From: Nageia nagi
Lineage: Eukaryota; Pinophyta
NCBI GenBank assembly: GCA_050084985.1
Contig: JBITNC010000001.1
Location: 191,270,001 to 191,334,000 of the forward strand
Length of the DNA stretch: 64,000 nt
Direction of reading: 5' to 3'
The notes below the pieces were generated by a model, which was not told the origin of the DNA, did not search any database, and worked only from the letters and a program-made list of their open reading frames with translations. The position numbers were made by a program, and so were the translations under genes. Shown piece by piece: positions 34,977 through 49,390 of this stretch (its first letter is position 1; each line of letters begins with the position of its first letter).

Positions 34977-37900
34977 CTCCTCCTTGAGGGAAACTTCACC
35001 AACTCAAGAGACCCCTAAAGTTTGTAGAACTAAGTGTCAGAAAGGGGATTAGTGAATAAATTAGTAGAGTTTTTGTTCGATGTACAATATTGAAGTTGCA
35101 AGGTGCCATCCAAAACTTTCTCCTTAATAAAGTGTGCTTGGATTTCTATGTGCTTTGTTCTCTAACAGAACATAGGGTTCTTGTCCAAAGCAATAGGTAA
35201 CTGATTGTTGAAGATATCAAAGATGAATCAACTTGATCATACCTAATTTCTTTCAAAATATACCTAAGCCAAATCGCTTTCTAGGTTATAATGGTCATAG
35301 CTTTATATTTTGCTTCTATGGTTTATAAGGTGATTGCAAGCTGCTTCTTGGAAGATCAAAAGATAGCACTTGATCCAATATTAAATACTTAGGTATAAGT
35401 ATATTTTCTTTCATCTTTATTACCCCCATAATAAAAATCAGATAACCCTAAGAGAATAAAAGAAGACAACTTAGAGAACTTAAGAGAAAGATCCTTTATG
35501 CTTACAATATACCTCAAAATCTTCTTAGCAGTATGAAGATGCTCAACATAAGGTTTGTACATAAACCTTGCCATCAGATTTACTGCATAGGTAATATTTG
35601 ACCTAACTATAGTTAAGTAAAGAAGACTACCAATAAGTTGCCTATATTCTATAACATCTATCAACTGAGAGTCTGAGCAAATCTCTAGCTTGATTCCAAG
35701 AGCAATGGGGATTTAGCCATAGGCTTACAATCTAGCATTCCAAAATTTTGTAAAATATCTAAGATATACTTGGATTGACTTAGGTATGTACAACCATTAC
35801 ATTGATACACTTACATACCAAGATAGTAGTGCAAGAGACCAAGATCAATCATTTCGTATTCTACCTTAAGTTTGGTTATGCACTCATTTATGATCACCAT
35901 ATTATTTTCTATGATTAAAAGATCATCCACATAGAGGAGAATTAATACCATGTCCTTTACTTCATTGAGCACATAAATATCTAATTCTAAGTAGCATTTT
36001 GAGAACCCAAGAGTCTCAAAATACCTTAAAATCTTCTTGTACCATGCTCTTGGTGCTTGCTTAAGTCCATACAAAGATTTTTTTAGCTTGCATGCATAGA
36101 CTCTTTCTCTTACATAACAAACCCTCCTAATTAAATCATAAATACTTCAACATCAAATTCACCATTAAGAAATGCACTCTTTACATCAAGTTGAACCACT
36201 TTCCAACCTTGAGCTACTAAAAGAGCAAAGATTAATATAACTGTAGCCATCTTTGCTATTGGTGCAAAGGTTTTTTCATAATCAATTTCATACTTTTGAG
36301 TGAAACGCTTAGCAACCAACCTTGCCTTATATTTCTCAATTTCACCCTCTGCATTGTACTTGATCTTATAGATCAACTTGTTTTCAATTATATTATTTGA
36401 AGATGAATCTGGAACGAAATCGCAAGTTCTATTTTTTATAAGTGCTTCATATTTCAACTTCATGGCATCCATCCAATAAACATGTTTAGACACCTCCTTA
36501 AATTATGAAGGCTCATTATGATTGTTGATATTAGCAAGGAGAGATTTATTCAAATTCATACTTCTAGTTATTCTCTAACTTGACGAATTTTAATCTTAAG
36601 GCAATTTATCTGAAGAGATATCTAACCACTTAGGAATTTCTGAAGAATCTTCAATTACTTCACTTAAAGAAGAGCCAATGGGAATCTCATTGAATTTGAC
36701 ATCCCTTGAAACAAAAATTGCTTTTGCTAAAGGAGAGAAGAGCCTATATCCTCTATGTTGACTATCATAACCTACAAAGATGTAATTTTCAGACTTATTA
36801 TCTAACTTCTTCTTCTTCTCTTAAACTATGAAAGAAAACATTTCACATCCAAATATCCTTAGATGTGATATGTCAAGTTTCTTTCTTGTCCATGCCACAT
36901 GGAATTTTTCCTTCCACTACTTTTATGGGACACCTATTCAAGGTGTAGATAGCAGTACTAACAACTTCTTTCCATAAAAAATTAGGAAGATCAACCATCA
37001 TACATCTAGCCATATCTATTATGGTCTTGTTATTCCTTTATGCAACACCATTTTATTATTAAGTATAAGGAATAGTGAACTATCTTTCGATCCCATGCTT
37101 TGCATAAAATTCATTGAACTCATTACTTACATATTCATCTCCATTATCTGACCTTAGCATCTTGATCTTTAGATTGGATTGATTTTCAACTAAAGTCATG
37201 AACTCCTTGAACATATCAAAGGTTTGATCTTTATGCTCTATTAGATACCCAAAAATCATCTTACTAAAGTCATCAATAAAAGTAAGAACATAAGACTCTC
37301 CTCTAAGAGACTTAGTTTGAAAAGGACCCATCAAGTTTAAGTGAATCAATTGGAAAGGTTGAGATGCCCTAGTTGCCTTATCTTTCTCAAATTTTTACCT
37401 TTTCATCTTTCTTAAGATGTAATTTTCAAAAAGACCAATGGAGGGTAAAATGGGAGGCAATCCTTTGACGAGATCTTAATCTTTCATGAGTTGAATACTT
37501 TTGTGGTTTAAGTGGCCTAAACATTGATACCAAAGGTTTCCTTTAGAATAAATATTTGAGGTAAGGCATAATTTAGTAGGCACTTGATCAACAATGTAAA
37601 GATCATTCTTAACTAATCCTTTTATCAAGATGAAAAACCTTTTCCTTAAACTCTAAGAGTTTGAAGTGAACTCAAATGTATATCCCTTCCTTGTAGTTTG
37701 AATCACTGAAAGAAGATTCATTCCTAACTTAGGCATAAAGAGCACATTTTCAATCACCTTCCCATGCAATAAGATGCTTCCAATCCCTTCATATTCTAGC
37801 ATAGATTTATCACCTATTACTATCACATCCTTCCTATGTTTATGAAAGTTTTCAAACTTATTCCTTTCAAAGCTCATATGATTAGTGCAACTTGAATTGA

Positions 37901-38858
37901 AAATCCAATCATTTGTAAAGGTATGAGACTTGGAATAAAAAGCACAAATATAAGCACCTTCCTTATTCTTATTTCCTTTGAAATTGTTCACATTATTTTT
38001 ATCTTTGCCATTTTTCTCCCTCTTTTTCCTAAAGCAATGGTTCTCTTTGTGACCATAGATGCCACAATAGTTACAATTTTCATCAAACTTTTCCTTAGGC
38101 ACATGGGGTTTGTTTGACTTTCCTTTGAGATCATGATGATTATTGTCATACTTCTTTGCATTTCTCCTAGGATGAGCATCAGTGGTCTTCTTATGATTTT
38201 TGAACTTCTTCTTGAAGTGAGTTGCCTTAGTTTTACCTAAAGCAACATTTTTCTCCTTTGGAAAAGAAATCAACACTTTCTTGTTAATGGTTTCTTCATG
38301 CTTTAAGAGGAGTCTAGAAAGATTCTCAAAAGAGAAGACTTCCTTTTTATCATCAAGCTTAGTCTCAATAACAGTCACGAAGTGACTAAACTTAGTTGAT
38401 AGGCTTTGCAAGATGATGAACACCATAAATTCATCATTTATACAATTGAATCCATAGCTCACAAGCTGAGTCCTAAGGTCAACAATCTTATTCAAGTAGA
38501 TTGCCACACCTTCATCATCCTCTTGATGAGCTTGCAAGATTTTTTGAAGTATGGTAAATCTTCTTGAAAACTTAGACCCAAGGTAGATCTTCTTAAGCAT
38601 ATTCCCAGCTTCTTTGACAAATGTTGAGGTTGAAATCATGAGAAGAACTTTATCTGAAACAACTTTAAATATCATAAAAGTTACCAACTCATTCTTGTTG
38701 TTATAGACCTCTAATGCTTAAGCTTCTATTGGAGTGACTTGATTTTCACTCATTATTTTCTAAAGCTTACATGCTTAAAGCTCCACTTTCATCCTTGGTT
38801 CCTAAACACCATAATTGAAACCATCAAGGATGTGCTTAGGAGTGAAGGAATCTCCCAT
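34977..38858 (-). pseudogene. Element B gag-pol, broken
   Basis: Sense start ATG at 38,858-38,856 (MGDSF), stop TGA at 34,979-34,977. The gag to protease part is open over 344 codons (38,687-37,653). It has a complete CCHC knuckle (CNYCGIYGHKENHC) but a mutated protease site (DWIFNSSCTNHM, where the family has DSG). Integrase retains RSDNGDEY (37,349-37,080). RT retains LDVKSAFLNGEFD (36,493-36,131) and LLYVDDLLI (36,074-35,811). A part of RNase H lies at 35,664-35,389. Multiple stops and shifts separate these. Confidence 0.88.
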
Positions 38859-40886
38859 TTCTACAAAAGAAAGGTTAATTTATTAAGGAATAAAAAGTAT
38901 CAATATATGATTTTCTAATCACAATTGTAAGTAAAAAAATTCAATCATGTAACATACAAGCAGTCAACTAACGATCAAGCATCTAACATAACAATTGCAA
39001 GTAGCCAACTAATATAAATTATACATGTTTAATATTTTTTGCAATTCAAAGGAACTTATGTTAAAAAATTAACAAGTTGTAGGTTAGTTGCATTGTTGGG
39101 TTAGTAATTTGTAGTAAGTAAGTTGTAGGTTAGTGTTAGAAGATTATAAGTCATATTAGTGTACTTTGCTTAACTTTAATTATTTAAAGGTTAGTATGTC
39201 CTAATCTACAATTGTAGTTAGTATTTTAAGGTTAGTGTTTGTAGTTAGTATTTGAGGTTAGAGCATACTTTACATTTGAATTAACTTATATTGAACATTT
39301 GATGATTATTTTAATGATAAAAAAAATTAAAAAAGAAACCATACTCAACAAGGGTTAGTAGTTTCCTTAGTTTTGGGTTAGTTACATATCAAAGTTCTAG
39401 GAGCTTTCCAGCATGCTCAAAATCAACACAAGTATTAACAACTTATAATAAAAAGCAAGGTTAATTAACAACAACTTGCTTTAGGGAAGATTTAGTTCAA
39501 GAGGAAGAGTCATTTCCTCAGACATAAAAGCATTGGAGTCCATTGTATAGCAATTTTGAAAGTGAAGCATTCAGGTAATGATTTCATTTCTTTGTCTCGC
39601 AAGGATTGTCCATTTTTACATTTTATCTTCATATTCTTTCTTCTTTGCCTTCTTCCAAAGCTTATTCATCTTCTTGTCAAGAGTATTAATCTTCGCAATA
39701 GGACTTCTTATTTTCTTATGCTTGGAAGACATCATAAAAAAATACTTCTATTTGCATTTCCAAACCAAGGTTAAGGCAAGAGAAAGAAAGTTTTAAGTAA
39801 TAATCATTTAAGCAACAAGGATTAATCTCGTCTTCCCCTTTTGTTAAAAAAAATACTTAACATTCCCCCTCTCTTTTTTAAAAAATAGCTTACTGACAAA
39901 TAATTAAAATAAAAGGAGTAAATTTACATTCACAAGGAAGAAATTAATATACTTATCATGCGCCTACTTTAATTTTGAGGAATAAATTAAAAAGAGAGAG
40001 ATCTCCTAATTTTAAAATAAAAAAATGATTAATGACAACTTATCATTAATTATTTTTCTCACCTCAACGACTAATCCTGCAAGCTATTAAATGTTTGCAC
40101 TTATTTACCCAAAAAAAAAATTATGTTGAAAGAGGATGCTAAAAAAATAACATCAAAACCCCTTTTTTATTAAAAACAATTGCAGGTTTGAAGGAGGCGA
40201 CGAAGGTGGGAGAGAGATGTGGGGAGGTGGTGTAGCTATGGTGGAGCAGCAGGAGTCTATGGCTTCAGCGGTCAAGGCTAAAGGGTGCGCGGCGATGGAG
40301 CAACGGAAGCCGACGAGTCAAAAATCTGCTGAAAAAAAAAATGGGGGCCGCACAAATTGTTGGAGTGGAGGTCACGGCGGATAGGGCGACGTGTTCTAAA
40401 TCTGGAGAGAGGGCAGCATGTTCAAAAGCGATGGTGGCAAGTTTTTAAATAAATTGTAAAGCAAATTTTAAAATCATTTGCTAATTTGATTTTTTTAAAA
40501 ATTGGCAAGTGTTTAAAGAAATTATAAAGCAAATTTTAAAAAAACATTTGCTAAATTATTACAATATGTAAGCAATTTTAAAAAAAATGTGACTAACATT
40601 AAAAAGAGGTTACCAAAAAAAATTATAACAACAATATATTGTTATACTAAGCAACAATATTCTTACACCAAAGAACTATTTTACAATAAATGTAAGTTTA
40701 TTTGTAAAGAAAAGACTTACATTAATTTTATCAAAGATAGCTCATGTGTAAAAAAAATTAAAAAAAAAACTCTTAACATAACAAGGTTTTTTTTTTTTTT
40801 AAAGTGAGAAAATTATACCTTAATATAATTTTACCTCAGAGGTTTGAAGAAGTAGGAAGAGCCTCCAAGTAGGCTATGGTACCAAT
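38859..40886 (-). other. Element B leader
   Basis: About 2 kb between the LTR and gag. It includes a G-rich stretch (40,180-40,430; C-rich in sense, like the CCTCC blocks in C and D), AT-rich sequence, and a degenerate primer site, TGGTACCATAGC in sense (40,873-40,884). The 430-bp core found in A, C, D and F was not recognised. Confidence 0.6.
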
Positions 40887-41388
40887 TGAGATAGATGGAA
40901 CTCCTACACCCAAGATCACCTTGAATAGTTCTCCTTACTTCAATTAACAACACAAGAGAAAAACACACAATCACACTCAAGAGAGAGAGACAATCATGTA
41001 TAGTGGTTCCTCTCAAGGTGAGAGTACTCCACTCTAACTCAAGATATTTATTCTTAAAAGATAGTTCTTACAATACTTACAACCTCTCTCTCCCTATCAA
41101 CCTACAAGGCATGAGCATAACTTTGCTCTCATCAAGTGTATCTTACAACAAGGCCAAGCTCTCTATTTATACGAGAGAACCCCATCTTAACTCACATGAA
41201 CCCACTTTTTTACCAAGGGTTAGGTTAAGAAGGATCAATTTGCATATATTTAATTCTTAAATATTAAAAAGGTATATTATCATATTCACTTAAATACTTA
41301 AGGTATCAAATGATACCCTTAAGTATTAGTTAACTTACATAGAAGACTATTACAAAACCTTTACAATAATGCATTATACATTCCAACA
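40887..41388 (-). repeat. Chimeric LTR shared by elements B and E
   Basis: 502 bp. From 40,887 to about 41,272 it matches the B-type LTR at 6,334-6,725 plus 34,051-34,120. From about 41,277 to 41,388 it matches the A-type U3 (as in 7,110-7,221). TATA box at 41,164-41,171. On its left is a primer site and the B leader; on its right a polypurine tract and the E 3' UTR. It therefore acts as 5' LTR of B and 3' LTR of E. Confidence 0.85.
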
Positions 41389-42098
41389 CTCCCCTTAATG
41401 CAATATTAGGATAGAGCAAATAAAAGAGAAGAAGAAGAGAAAGTAAGAGAGTTCTCTTCCAAATAGATATAATCAGAGATGAGAATTTTTTACATATTTA
41501 TGAAGTAAGCAAGATCTAGTTTAATACTCAATACTTTGCCAAATACAATCATTAACCACATTTGGTTTCAATGTACATGAAGTAGTCATCCAACTAGAAG
41601 TGATGAAAAGTCTCCAAGAGCATACATATCCAAAATAAGTAACCTACAATCTCAAAGGAACCTATAGGTCATAAGCAGCTCAAATAATAAGATTAGTTAG
41701 ATGCAACATATTTATATCAACAAGGATAGAATAATCACATAAATGCCATCATGAATTGATCAATGGTGCATTATAAGTCATCACAAAGATGCTAAGCTAA
41801 AACTCATAGTCACCTGCTGTATATAAAACATGTGTTGATTATCATTACAAAATAGAGCATGCACATATAAGTTTCTCACATATGGATAACTGAATAGTGT
41901 CAAAAGACACATAAGAGTTTCTCACACATAGATAACTGAATAGTGCTAGATTGGCCAATCTTTTTGCTTTAAAAATTTGTACAAGTTCTTCACATAGAGC
42001 GAACTTACCATGAAAGTGTACAACAAAATCAACACTATACAACATAAAATCCTCTTAGGATGAAGTTATCAACACAAATATGAATTCAACATAAGAAT
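41389..42098 (-). other. 3' UTR of element E
   Basis: Polypurine tract (plus CTCCCCTTAATG) and non-coding sequence matching the A 3' UTR. It contains the stem AAGTTC/GAACTT at 41,983-42,006 with loop-side text close to that of C and D. Confidence 0.7.
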
Positions 42099-45000
42099 TC
42101 AAACTTCACTCTCCCTTGAGGGTAAGTTCACCAAATCGATGCCATCCCTAAGCTTACAAAACTGGGCTTACAAAAAGGGCTTGGTGAGCAAATCAATAGA
42201 GTTCAAGGTGGATGGACAATACTCTAAGTGTATGATGACATCAAGAACTTTCTCCTTGATAAAATATGCCTAGATTTTCACATGTTTTATTCTCTGATGG
42301 AACATAAGATTCTTAGCCAAAGAGATCATCAATTTATTGTTTAAAAAATCAAAGATGAGCCACCTTGCTCATACCTAATTTTTTTTAAAAGATGCCTTAG
42401 CCAAATAGCTTTCTAGGCTGCAATAGACATGGCATAGTATTCAGTTTCTATGGTGGAAAGAGAAATAGTAGGTTGATTCTTAAAATTCTAAGAGATAGCA
42501 CCTAAACCAATGCTAAACACATATGTAAAGGTTGATTTTCTATCATCTCTATCTTCTCCATAGTCAGAATTTGATAATCTAGAGAGAACAAATGAGGGTA
42601 ACTTTGAATACTTGAGAGCAAGATCCTTTGTCTCTACAACATGCCTCAAGATTTGCTTAATAGCATTAAGATGCTCAACATATAGTTTCTATATGAATCA
42701 TGCTATCAGATTCACTGCAAAAGTAATATATGGTCTAAAAATAATCAAATATAGAAGACTACCAATAAATTGCCTATAAGTTGTAGCAGTAGCTAACTGA
42801 GAGTTGGAGCTTAGAGAAATAATGATTCTAGAAAAGACTAGGATTGTAGCATATTTACACTCCTCCATTCTAAAATTTTGCAATATGTTTGATATATACT
42901 TATATTGATTGAGATAAGTACAATCTTTGTATTGATACACTTTCATTTTAAGATAGTAGTGTAAGAGACCAAGATCAATCATTTCAAATGTTGCTTTAAG
43001 TTTGGATATGCATCTTGAATGATTTCTTTATTGTTTTCAATTATCAAAAGATCATCCACATAAAGGAGAATCAAGACCACATCTTTTCTTTGATTGATCA
43101 CATAGATTGAAATTAGAAAAACACTTAGAGAAACTAATATCTATAAAATACCTTAAAATCTTCTTGTACCAAGCTCTAGGTGCTTGCTTAAGTCCATATA
43201 ATGACTTCTTTAGCTTGTACACAAAGGAATCTTTACCTTTCACAATGAACCCTTCTGGTTGATTCATGAAGATTTCTACATCTAAGTCACCATTGAGAAA
43301 TGCACTCTTGATGTCAAGTTGAAATTTTTTTCATCTCTAAGCTATAAAAAGAGAAAGGATAATTCTTACAGTAGACATCTTTACCACTAGAGCAAAGGTT
43401 TCCTCATAATTTACATCGTATTTCTAAGAAAAACCTTTAGCTACTAACTTTGCCTTGTATTTCTCAATATTCTCAATAGAATTGAACTTGAATTTGAAGA
43501 TCCACTTATTGCCAATCATATTCTTCTCATTGGAATAAGGAATGAAATCTCAAGTTTCATTTTCTATAAGCACCTCATACTCCACTTTCATGGCTTCCTT
43601 CCAGCACTCATACTTAGAAGCTTGTTTTAAAGTTGAGGGCTCATGCTTGTTGTCAATCTTGGTAAATAAGGATTTGTTCAAGGTCATGCTCTTTGTTACT
43701 CTTTATGTTGAAGAATTTAGTTCTTGAGGTGATTTGTCTAGATCAATATCTAACCAGCTAGGTGCAATTATAGAGTCCTTTAGATCACAACATCCTCATT
43801 AGAAGCAGATTTTTTAGGAAGTTCATTGAATTTTACATCTCTTAAAATAAACACAACTTTGTAAGATGAAGAGTAGATCCTGTAGCTTCTATGCTGACTA
43901 TCATAACCCATAAAGATAAAATTTTCATCTCTTTTATCTAATTTTTTTTTTCAAAAATAAAGTAAGAGAATGCTTCACAACCAAATACTCTAAGGTGAGA
44001 AATGTTAGGTTTTCTTCATGACCATGGCTCAAAAGGAGTTTTACCTTGAACAAATTTTGTGAAACACTTATTCAAAGTGTAAATAGTAGTGCTTATAGCT
44101 TCACCCCATAAGAAACTAAAAATATTACCTAACATGCATCAAAACATCTCCATAATTATCTTATTTTTCCTTTCACCAACATAGTTTTACTAAGGAGTGT
44201 ATAGAATTATAAATTGCCTTTTGATTCTATACCTAGCATAATAGATATTAAATTCATTATTATTATATTTTCCACCATTATTTGATCTCAACATCTTGAT
44301 TTTAAGGTTAATTTAATTTTCAACTAAGGCCTTAAAATTCTTGAAACTCTAAAACGTTTGATCCTTGTGCTCAAGTAGATACCCAAAGGTCATCCTACTA
44401 AGATCATCAATGAAAATTAAGATGTAATATGCTCCCCTAAGTGATTTAGTTTGAAACAGACTCATCAAATCTGAATGCATAAGTTGAAGAGGTTGATGTT
44501 CTTATTGCCTTATCTTTTTCAAACTTTTGCTTATGCATCTTATCGAGGATGCACTTCTCATATAAACTAATTGAAGGTGAAATAAAAGGCAAACCTTATA
44601 CAATTTCTTGGTCTTTCATGAATTAAATACTCTTATGGTTAAGGTTCCCTAAATGTTGGTGCTAAAGATTGCCTTTGAAACATACACTTGTAGCAAGATA
44701 CATCTTTGATAAAACTTGATCCATAATGTAGAGATCATATTTTACTGACCCTTTAACTAGTGTGGTAAGTTCTTTTTTCATGTACCAAGATTGAGTTGAA
44801 CTCAAATGAATACCCTTTCCTTTCAACTTGAATCATGAAGAGAAGGTTCACCTTAAGCTTAAGAACATAAAGCACATTTTCAAAAACATTCTTGTGAATC
44901 AACACACTTTCAATGCCTTAGACTTCATGGATAGAGTTATTACCTATCACAACCACATATTTTCTATACTTATGAAAAGTTATCAAATTTTTTTCTTTCA

Positions 45001-46019
45001 AAACATAGATGATTAGTGCAACCAAAGTCAACAATCAAATCAGATGAAAAAATGTGAGACATGGAGTAGAGTGCCATAGTAAAATCAGCTTGAATATTCT
45101 TCTTTCCTTTGAAGTTATATATATTTCCATTACCTTTGTTCTTTTTCTTTCTTTTTTATGTAGCAATAAACTTATTTATGACCTTGAATTCCATAATAGT
45201 TATAATTACCATCAAACTTTTCTTTAAAATATAGATTATTTACTTTATCTTTTCTATCTCTTTGCTTGAACTGCTTTTTGTTATCGTTATTCTTACTACT
45301 GTTGTTGTTGCCATTACCTCTTTCTCAAACATTTTAGAAGAACAAAGATAATATTTCTTATATTAGTTGAACTTATTCTTTAAAAAAGTTTTGGTTGCTC
45401 CTAGAGCAACATTATTATCCTTTGAAAAAAAATCAACACCTTTTTATTAAGGGTTTTCTCATGCTTCAAAAGGAACCTAGAAAGGTTCTCAAAGGAGAAG
45501 ACTTTTTCTTCATCATCAAGATTTGTTTCCATAAATTTTACAAAGTTATCAAACTTTGAAGAAAGGTTTTGGAGAATGATGAAGACCATAAACTCATCCT
45601 TATTCTAAATGCATCCACAAGCAATAAGTTGGGTCTTTAGGTCAATGATTTTGTTCAAGTAGATAGCCATATTTTCATCTTCTCTTAAATGAGATTGAAG
45701 TAACTTTTGGAGAATGGTAAATATTATTAAAAACTATAAACTAAGATAGATTTATTAAGCTTATTCTAAGCTTCCTTTACCAAGTTTGAAGAGAAAATCA
45801 TCAAGACTACATCATCTGAAACTGCATAGAAGATCATGGAGGTTACCAACTCATTCTTTGTGTTGTAAACCTCTAGTACTTTCTCATCTGTAGGAGGTAT
45901 AAGATTATCATTCACTATTTGTCAAAGCTTCCTTATGTGTAATATAGCTCTCATTCAAGGTTCTCAAATACTAAATTTGAAATCGCAAGAATGTGTTTGG
46001 GTAAAAAGGAGTCTCTCAT
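42099..46019 (-). pseudogene. Element E gag-pol, badly broken
   Basis: Sense start ATG 46,019-46,017 (MRDSF), stop TGA 42,101-42,099. Recognised pieces: gag with FVIFMETNLDDEE-like and KHEKTLNKKV text (45,589-45,401), RT with MNQPEGFI, KKSLYGLKQAPRAWYKK (43,267-43,052) and LLHYYLKMKVYQY (42,982-42,698). Stops and shifts are frequent. Its 5' leader and 5' LTR are not seen; element F is inserted at its first codon. Confidence 0.82.
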
Positions 46020-46020
46020 T

Positions 46021-46518
46021 TGTTGAAATGTATAATGCATTATTGTAAAAGTTTTGTAATAATCTTCTATATAATTTTACTAATACTTAAGGGTATAATT
46101 TGATACCTTAAGTATTTAAATGAATATGATAATGTAACTTGTCCTACACTCCATGTCATAAGCATGCCCTTTGGGTAAAAGGATATGCATATCATGCTTT
46201 TGTACATTAGATAAAAGGATGGTCCAAAGAGGGATTTTTGCCTATAAATAGAAGGATCCCTCTTTATAATTACACACCAATTTGTAAAAGTAAAGCTATG
46301 TTATAGGATAGTGTTTAAGAGATGAGTAAGGAGAATTATAAAAGATTCATGTTTATAAATGAATGAAATCTAGTTAGTGGATGTACTTCTAGTTGGAGAA
46401 ACCACTTACATCTTGTGTCACTTTGTGAGATTATCTTCTTGAGTTATCTTGATGTTAGTATGAGCTTTCATGTGATTTTGTAAGTTTAAATTATTCATAT
46501 TATGATTCAATTCTCTCA
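46021..46518 (+). repeat. 5' LTR of element F
   Basis: 498 bp, TGTTGAAATG to AATTCTCTCA, plus orientation, A-type. TATA box 46,243-46,250. Primer site TGGTATCAAATC (46,521-46,532), with two G-to-A changes from the functional TGGTATCAGAGC. The 5 bp before it are TCATT; the matching right duplicate is not in the window. Confidence 0.88.
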
Positions 46519-49390
46519 TTTGGTATCAAATCTTGGTGTGAAAGCTCTACTTGTACAATTTAGTGATCTTCATTCCTTCTACACCTCTTTCCTTCTTTCA
46601 TTGTTGAGGTAAAACTAAGAGAAGTTATAGAAATCCTTGCCTCTTGGTTATTTTTTATTATTTCATCATTTTACTAACATATTATTTACTATGTTTTAGT
46701 TTCTTTTGAGCTTAATATGGCTAACAAATTGCAAAAAAAATAAATATATACTAACCCCCTATGTTACTTATAATTTTAATTGCTACAATTTTTTAAGAAA
46801 AGGGGTTATTATTATACACATTTTTTTGTAATATTACAAAGGTAATATTACAAAATATACTTAAAAAAGAAATATGGTGCAATTTTTATTTTTATTTTTT
46901 TAAAAAGGTATTTTTGAACACTAATTTTTTTATTAGGAGCATTTTTACCATATTCTTCAAAAATGTTAAAGAAATACACTTGTTTTTTGAAAATATTTTT
47001 TTTTTTAAATGTTAAGATTAAAAAAAACTATTCTTGTTAGCATTTTTTTTTACAATATACATATTCAAAAATTGGAAAAATGAAAATATTTTTTGATGCA
47101 CCATATACATATTTACAATCTTCAAAAATAGGGGAGAGCTTAAGTTTTTTCTCTTTGTTCCCAGTTGTGTTTTTCGATGGTGGCCTCCCTCCTCATCGCC
47201 ATCCATTTCTCCACTGGTGGCATTTTTTTTTTCTTCCAACTTGTTTTGATTGAACTTTATTTAAATGGGGTTCTGGTGGTAGCCTAGTGGTAGTGGAGAC
47301 TCATGTCTTGTGCAACTACAATCCCCTCTACCCTATGGCCTCTTCTTAGCCACCCTCTTCAAGTGATAATGACTCCCCTTCAACCAACTATGGCCTCCCT
47401 AGCTACCTCCGTCCCATGGCCTTGCATTGCCTCATGTGCTTTCTTGATCAATTTTTTTTACTACTACTTGACCTCACCCTCATGGCTTTTGGTGTACTCT
47501 CCTTCATGGCTTCTATCCACTCATGTTGTCTCCTTCCATCCTTCTATCCGCTTGTCCTATCTTCTTTAGCATCACACCAACTATTTTATTAAATGGAGAG
47601 GAGGGGCATTTAATTGAATTTTTTTTTGTTTACAAAAATACGTAGTTGCTATCTTCTTCCTCTCTCATGCCTTCATCTCACTTAGCTTTTTTTTCCTCTC
47701 TTTTATCTTGAATGCTCGCTTACCTATTGCATTAATTTTTCTTAGTAGATGCATTTCTTCTGAGGCATTAACTACACCTTTTTTGTTTTACAAGAAAGTT
47801 TTCCCATCATGACATGCTTTAAATTAGGCTTGTGCGTGAAGTAAAATGCAAATGGAGCATTAAATTTGATAAACAAAATTATTGAATTTAGGTGGAGTGT
47901 AGGTTTCACCCTTCATTTATTTTTTGCAAAAGTTTGTGGTTAAGTAATGATGGATTTTTAAATCCTTAACTTTACTAATTGGAGAAAATCATGAGAGGAC
48001 TACTATTTTTTTTAGCAAGTAATTTTATATTTTTATTGAACAAGCATAACATCATTTTTAGTAACAATGGAGGACCTTATTCTAGTCAATTTATTATAAT
48101 GCTTATACAAAGGAATTTTTTATGCTAATCTATTAAAAAGTATTTCTTTTATCTCTAACAAGAAGGAATAATTTTTTAATACTAGAAGATAAGTTTTTTA
48201 GCATGCAAGAATTTTTACATTCTTAGTTAAAATTCTAAGGTAAATCTAGTATTCTATCTTTAGAGGATAATTTTTTAAGTAAAGAGGGGGAAATTTGTAA
48301 ATTTTTTTACTTAAATCTTTATCTAGATATTAGATTTGATAAAATATTGCATGTCTATCTTTCTAAATTCCTTACGCAAGTTAATGGGATAATGCATGTT
48401 TATTACTTAATTAAAATGATTCATGCTCCTTACTTCATTTTTTAAGATAAATGATGCATACTCCTTATATTTTTATGCATGCTTATTACTTAATTTTTTA
48501 AGTTAATGAATGATGCATGCTTACTAATTAATTTTAATTATGGGAATAATGCATTTATGACTCCTTAATTTTATTTTGCAAAGTATGGAATGAACTTGTG
48601 CAAAATAAGAATGATGTAAAGATGTCTTTAGGGGTTGGTAAATAAAACGTTGGACACTTAGGTTTCAAATTTTTGGATGATTTTTACTTATGATCTTTTA
48701 TTTCATATTTAGCATTTTTACTTTATTTACATATGCAAAAATCATAAACATTGAAATGAGCAACTTCTAAAATGAACATATCCACATGTACATTTTGCAA
48801 CATGATTATTTGGAGAGTCATGAGGTGAGGACAAGTGGACTAGAGCCTTTAAGTTTGATATCTAAATGGTGAAAAGTTTGTACTTTTCAATTTCTTCTAA
48901 GTCCTTTGTTAGTCTAATATAACTCCAATAGTTGGAACATGCATGTGTGTAGTGATACCACATGTCTGCATGTCCATTCAGAATTATCCTGATAACTTAA
49001 AAGAATAATTTGAAACCTAATCAAGATTAATAATTTGATCGATTCAATATACATCATAACTTTAAAAAATAGTAGGTAATTCTCCTTATGAGAGTATAAT
49101 ACTGACCAAGGTGAACTGGTTGAAGATTGGTAGTACTTATGATATGCTCCTCTTATGTGGGCATCTAGGTGAAGGTCTAATTTTAGATAAGAAATAAATG
49201 TCAATAATGTCACTCTACATCAACAATTATTAGTGATGAAAAAAGTATTTAGTACATGGGATGTATATTTGAGTGTAAAATATTTGCACTTATGAATCAA
49301 ATCAAGCATATCTTAATTAATTAAATGTAACATGTAATAGTTATTTATTAAACCATATGGTTATTATTTTTCATATTCTTTTATAGAAAA
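46519..49390 (+). other. Element F leader
   Basis: Long leader like those of C and D: a C-rich block (47,160-47,560), a possible SINE A box TAGCCTAGTGG near 47,280, AT-rich stretches, and the conserved core (48,770-49,200). The core has stem GCATGTG/CACATGT, an identical 11-nt loop, and a further ACATGCA/TGCATGT pairing option. Confidence 0.68.

Noticed and set aside
47303-47569. 88-codon ORF in the element F leader
   Set aside because: Same C-rich block type as in C and D; frame is not conserved between elements.
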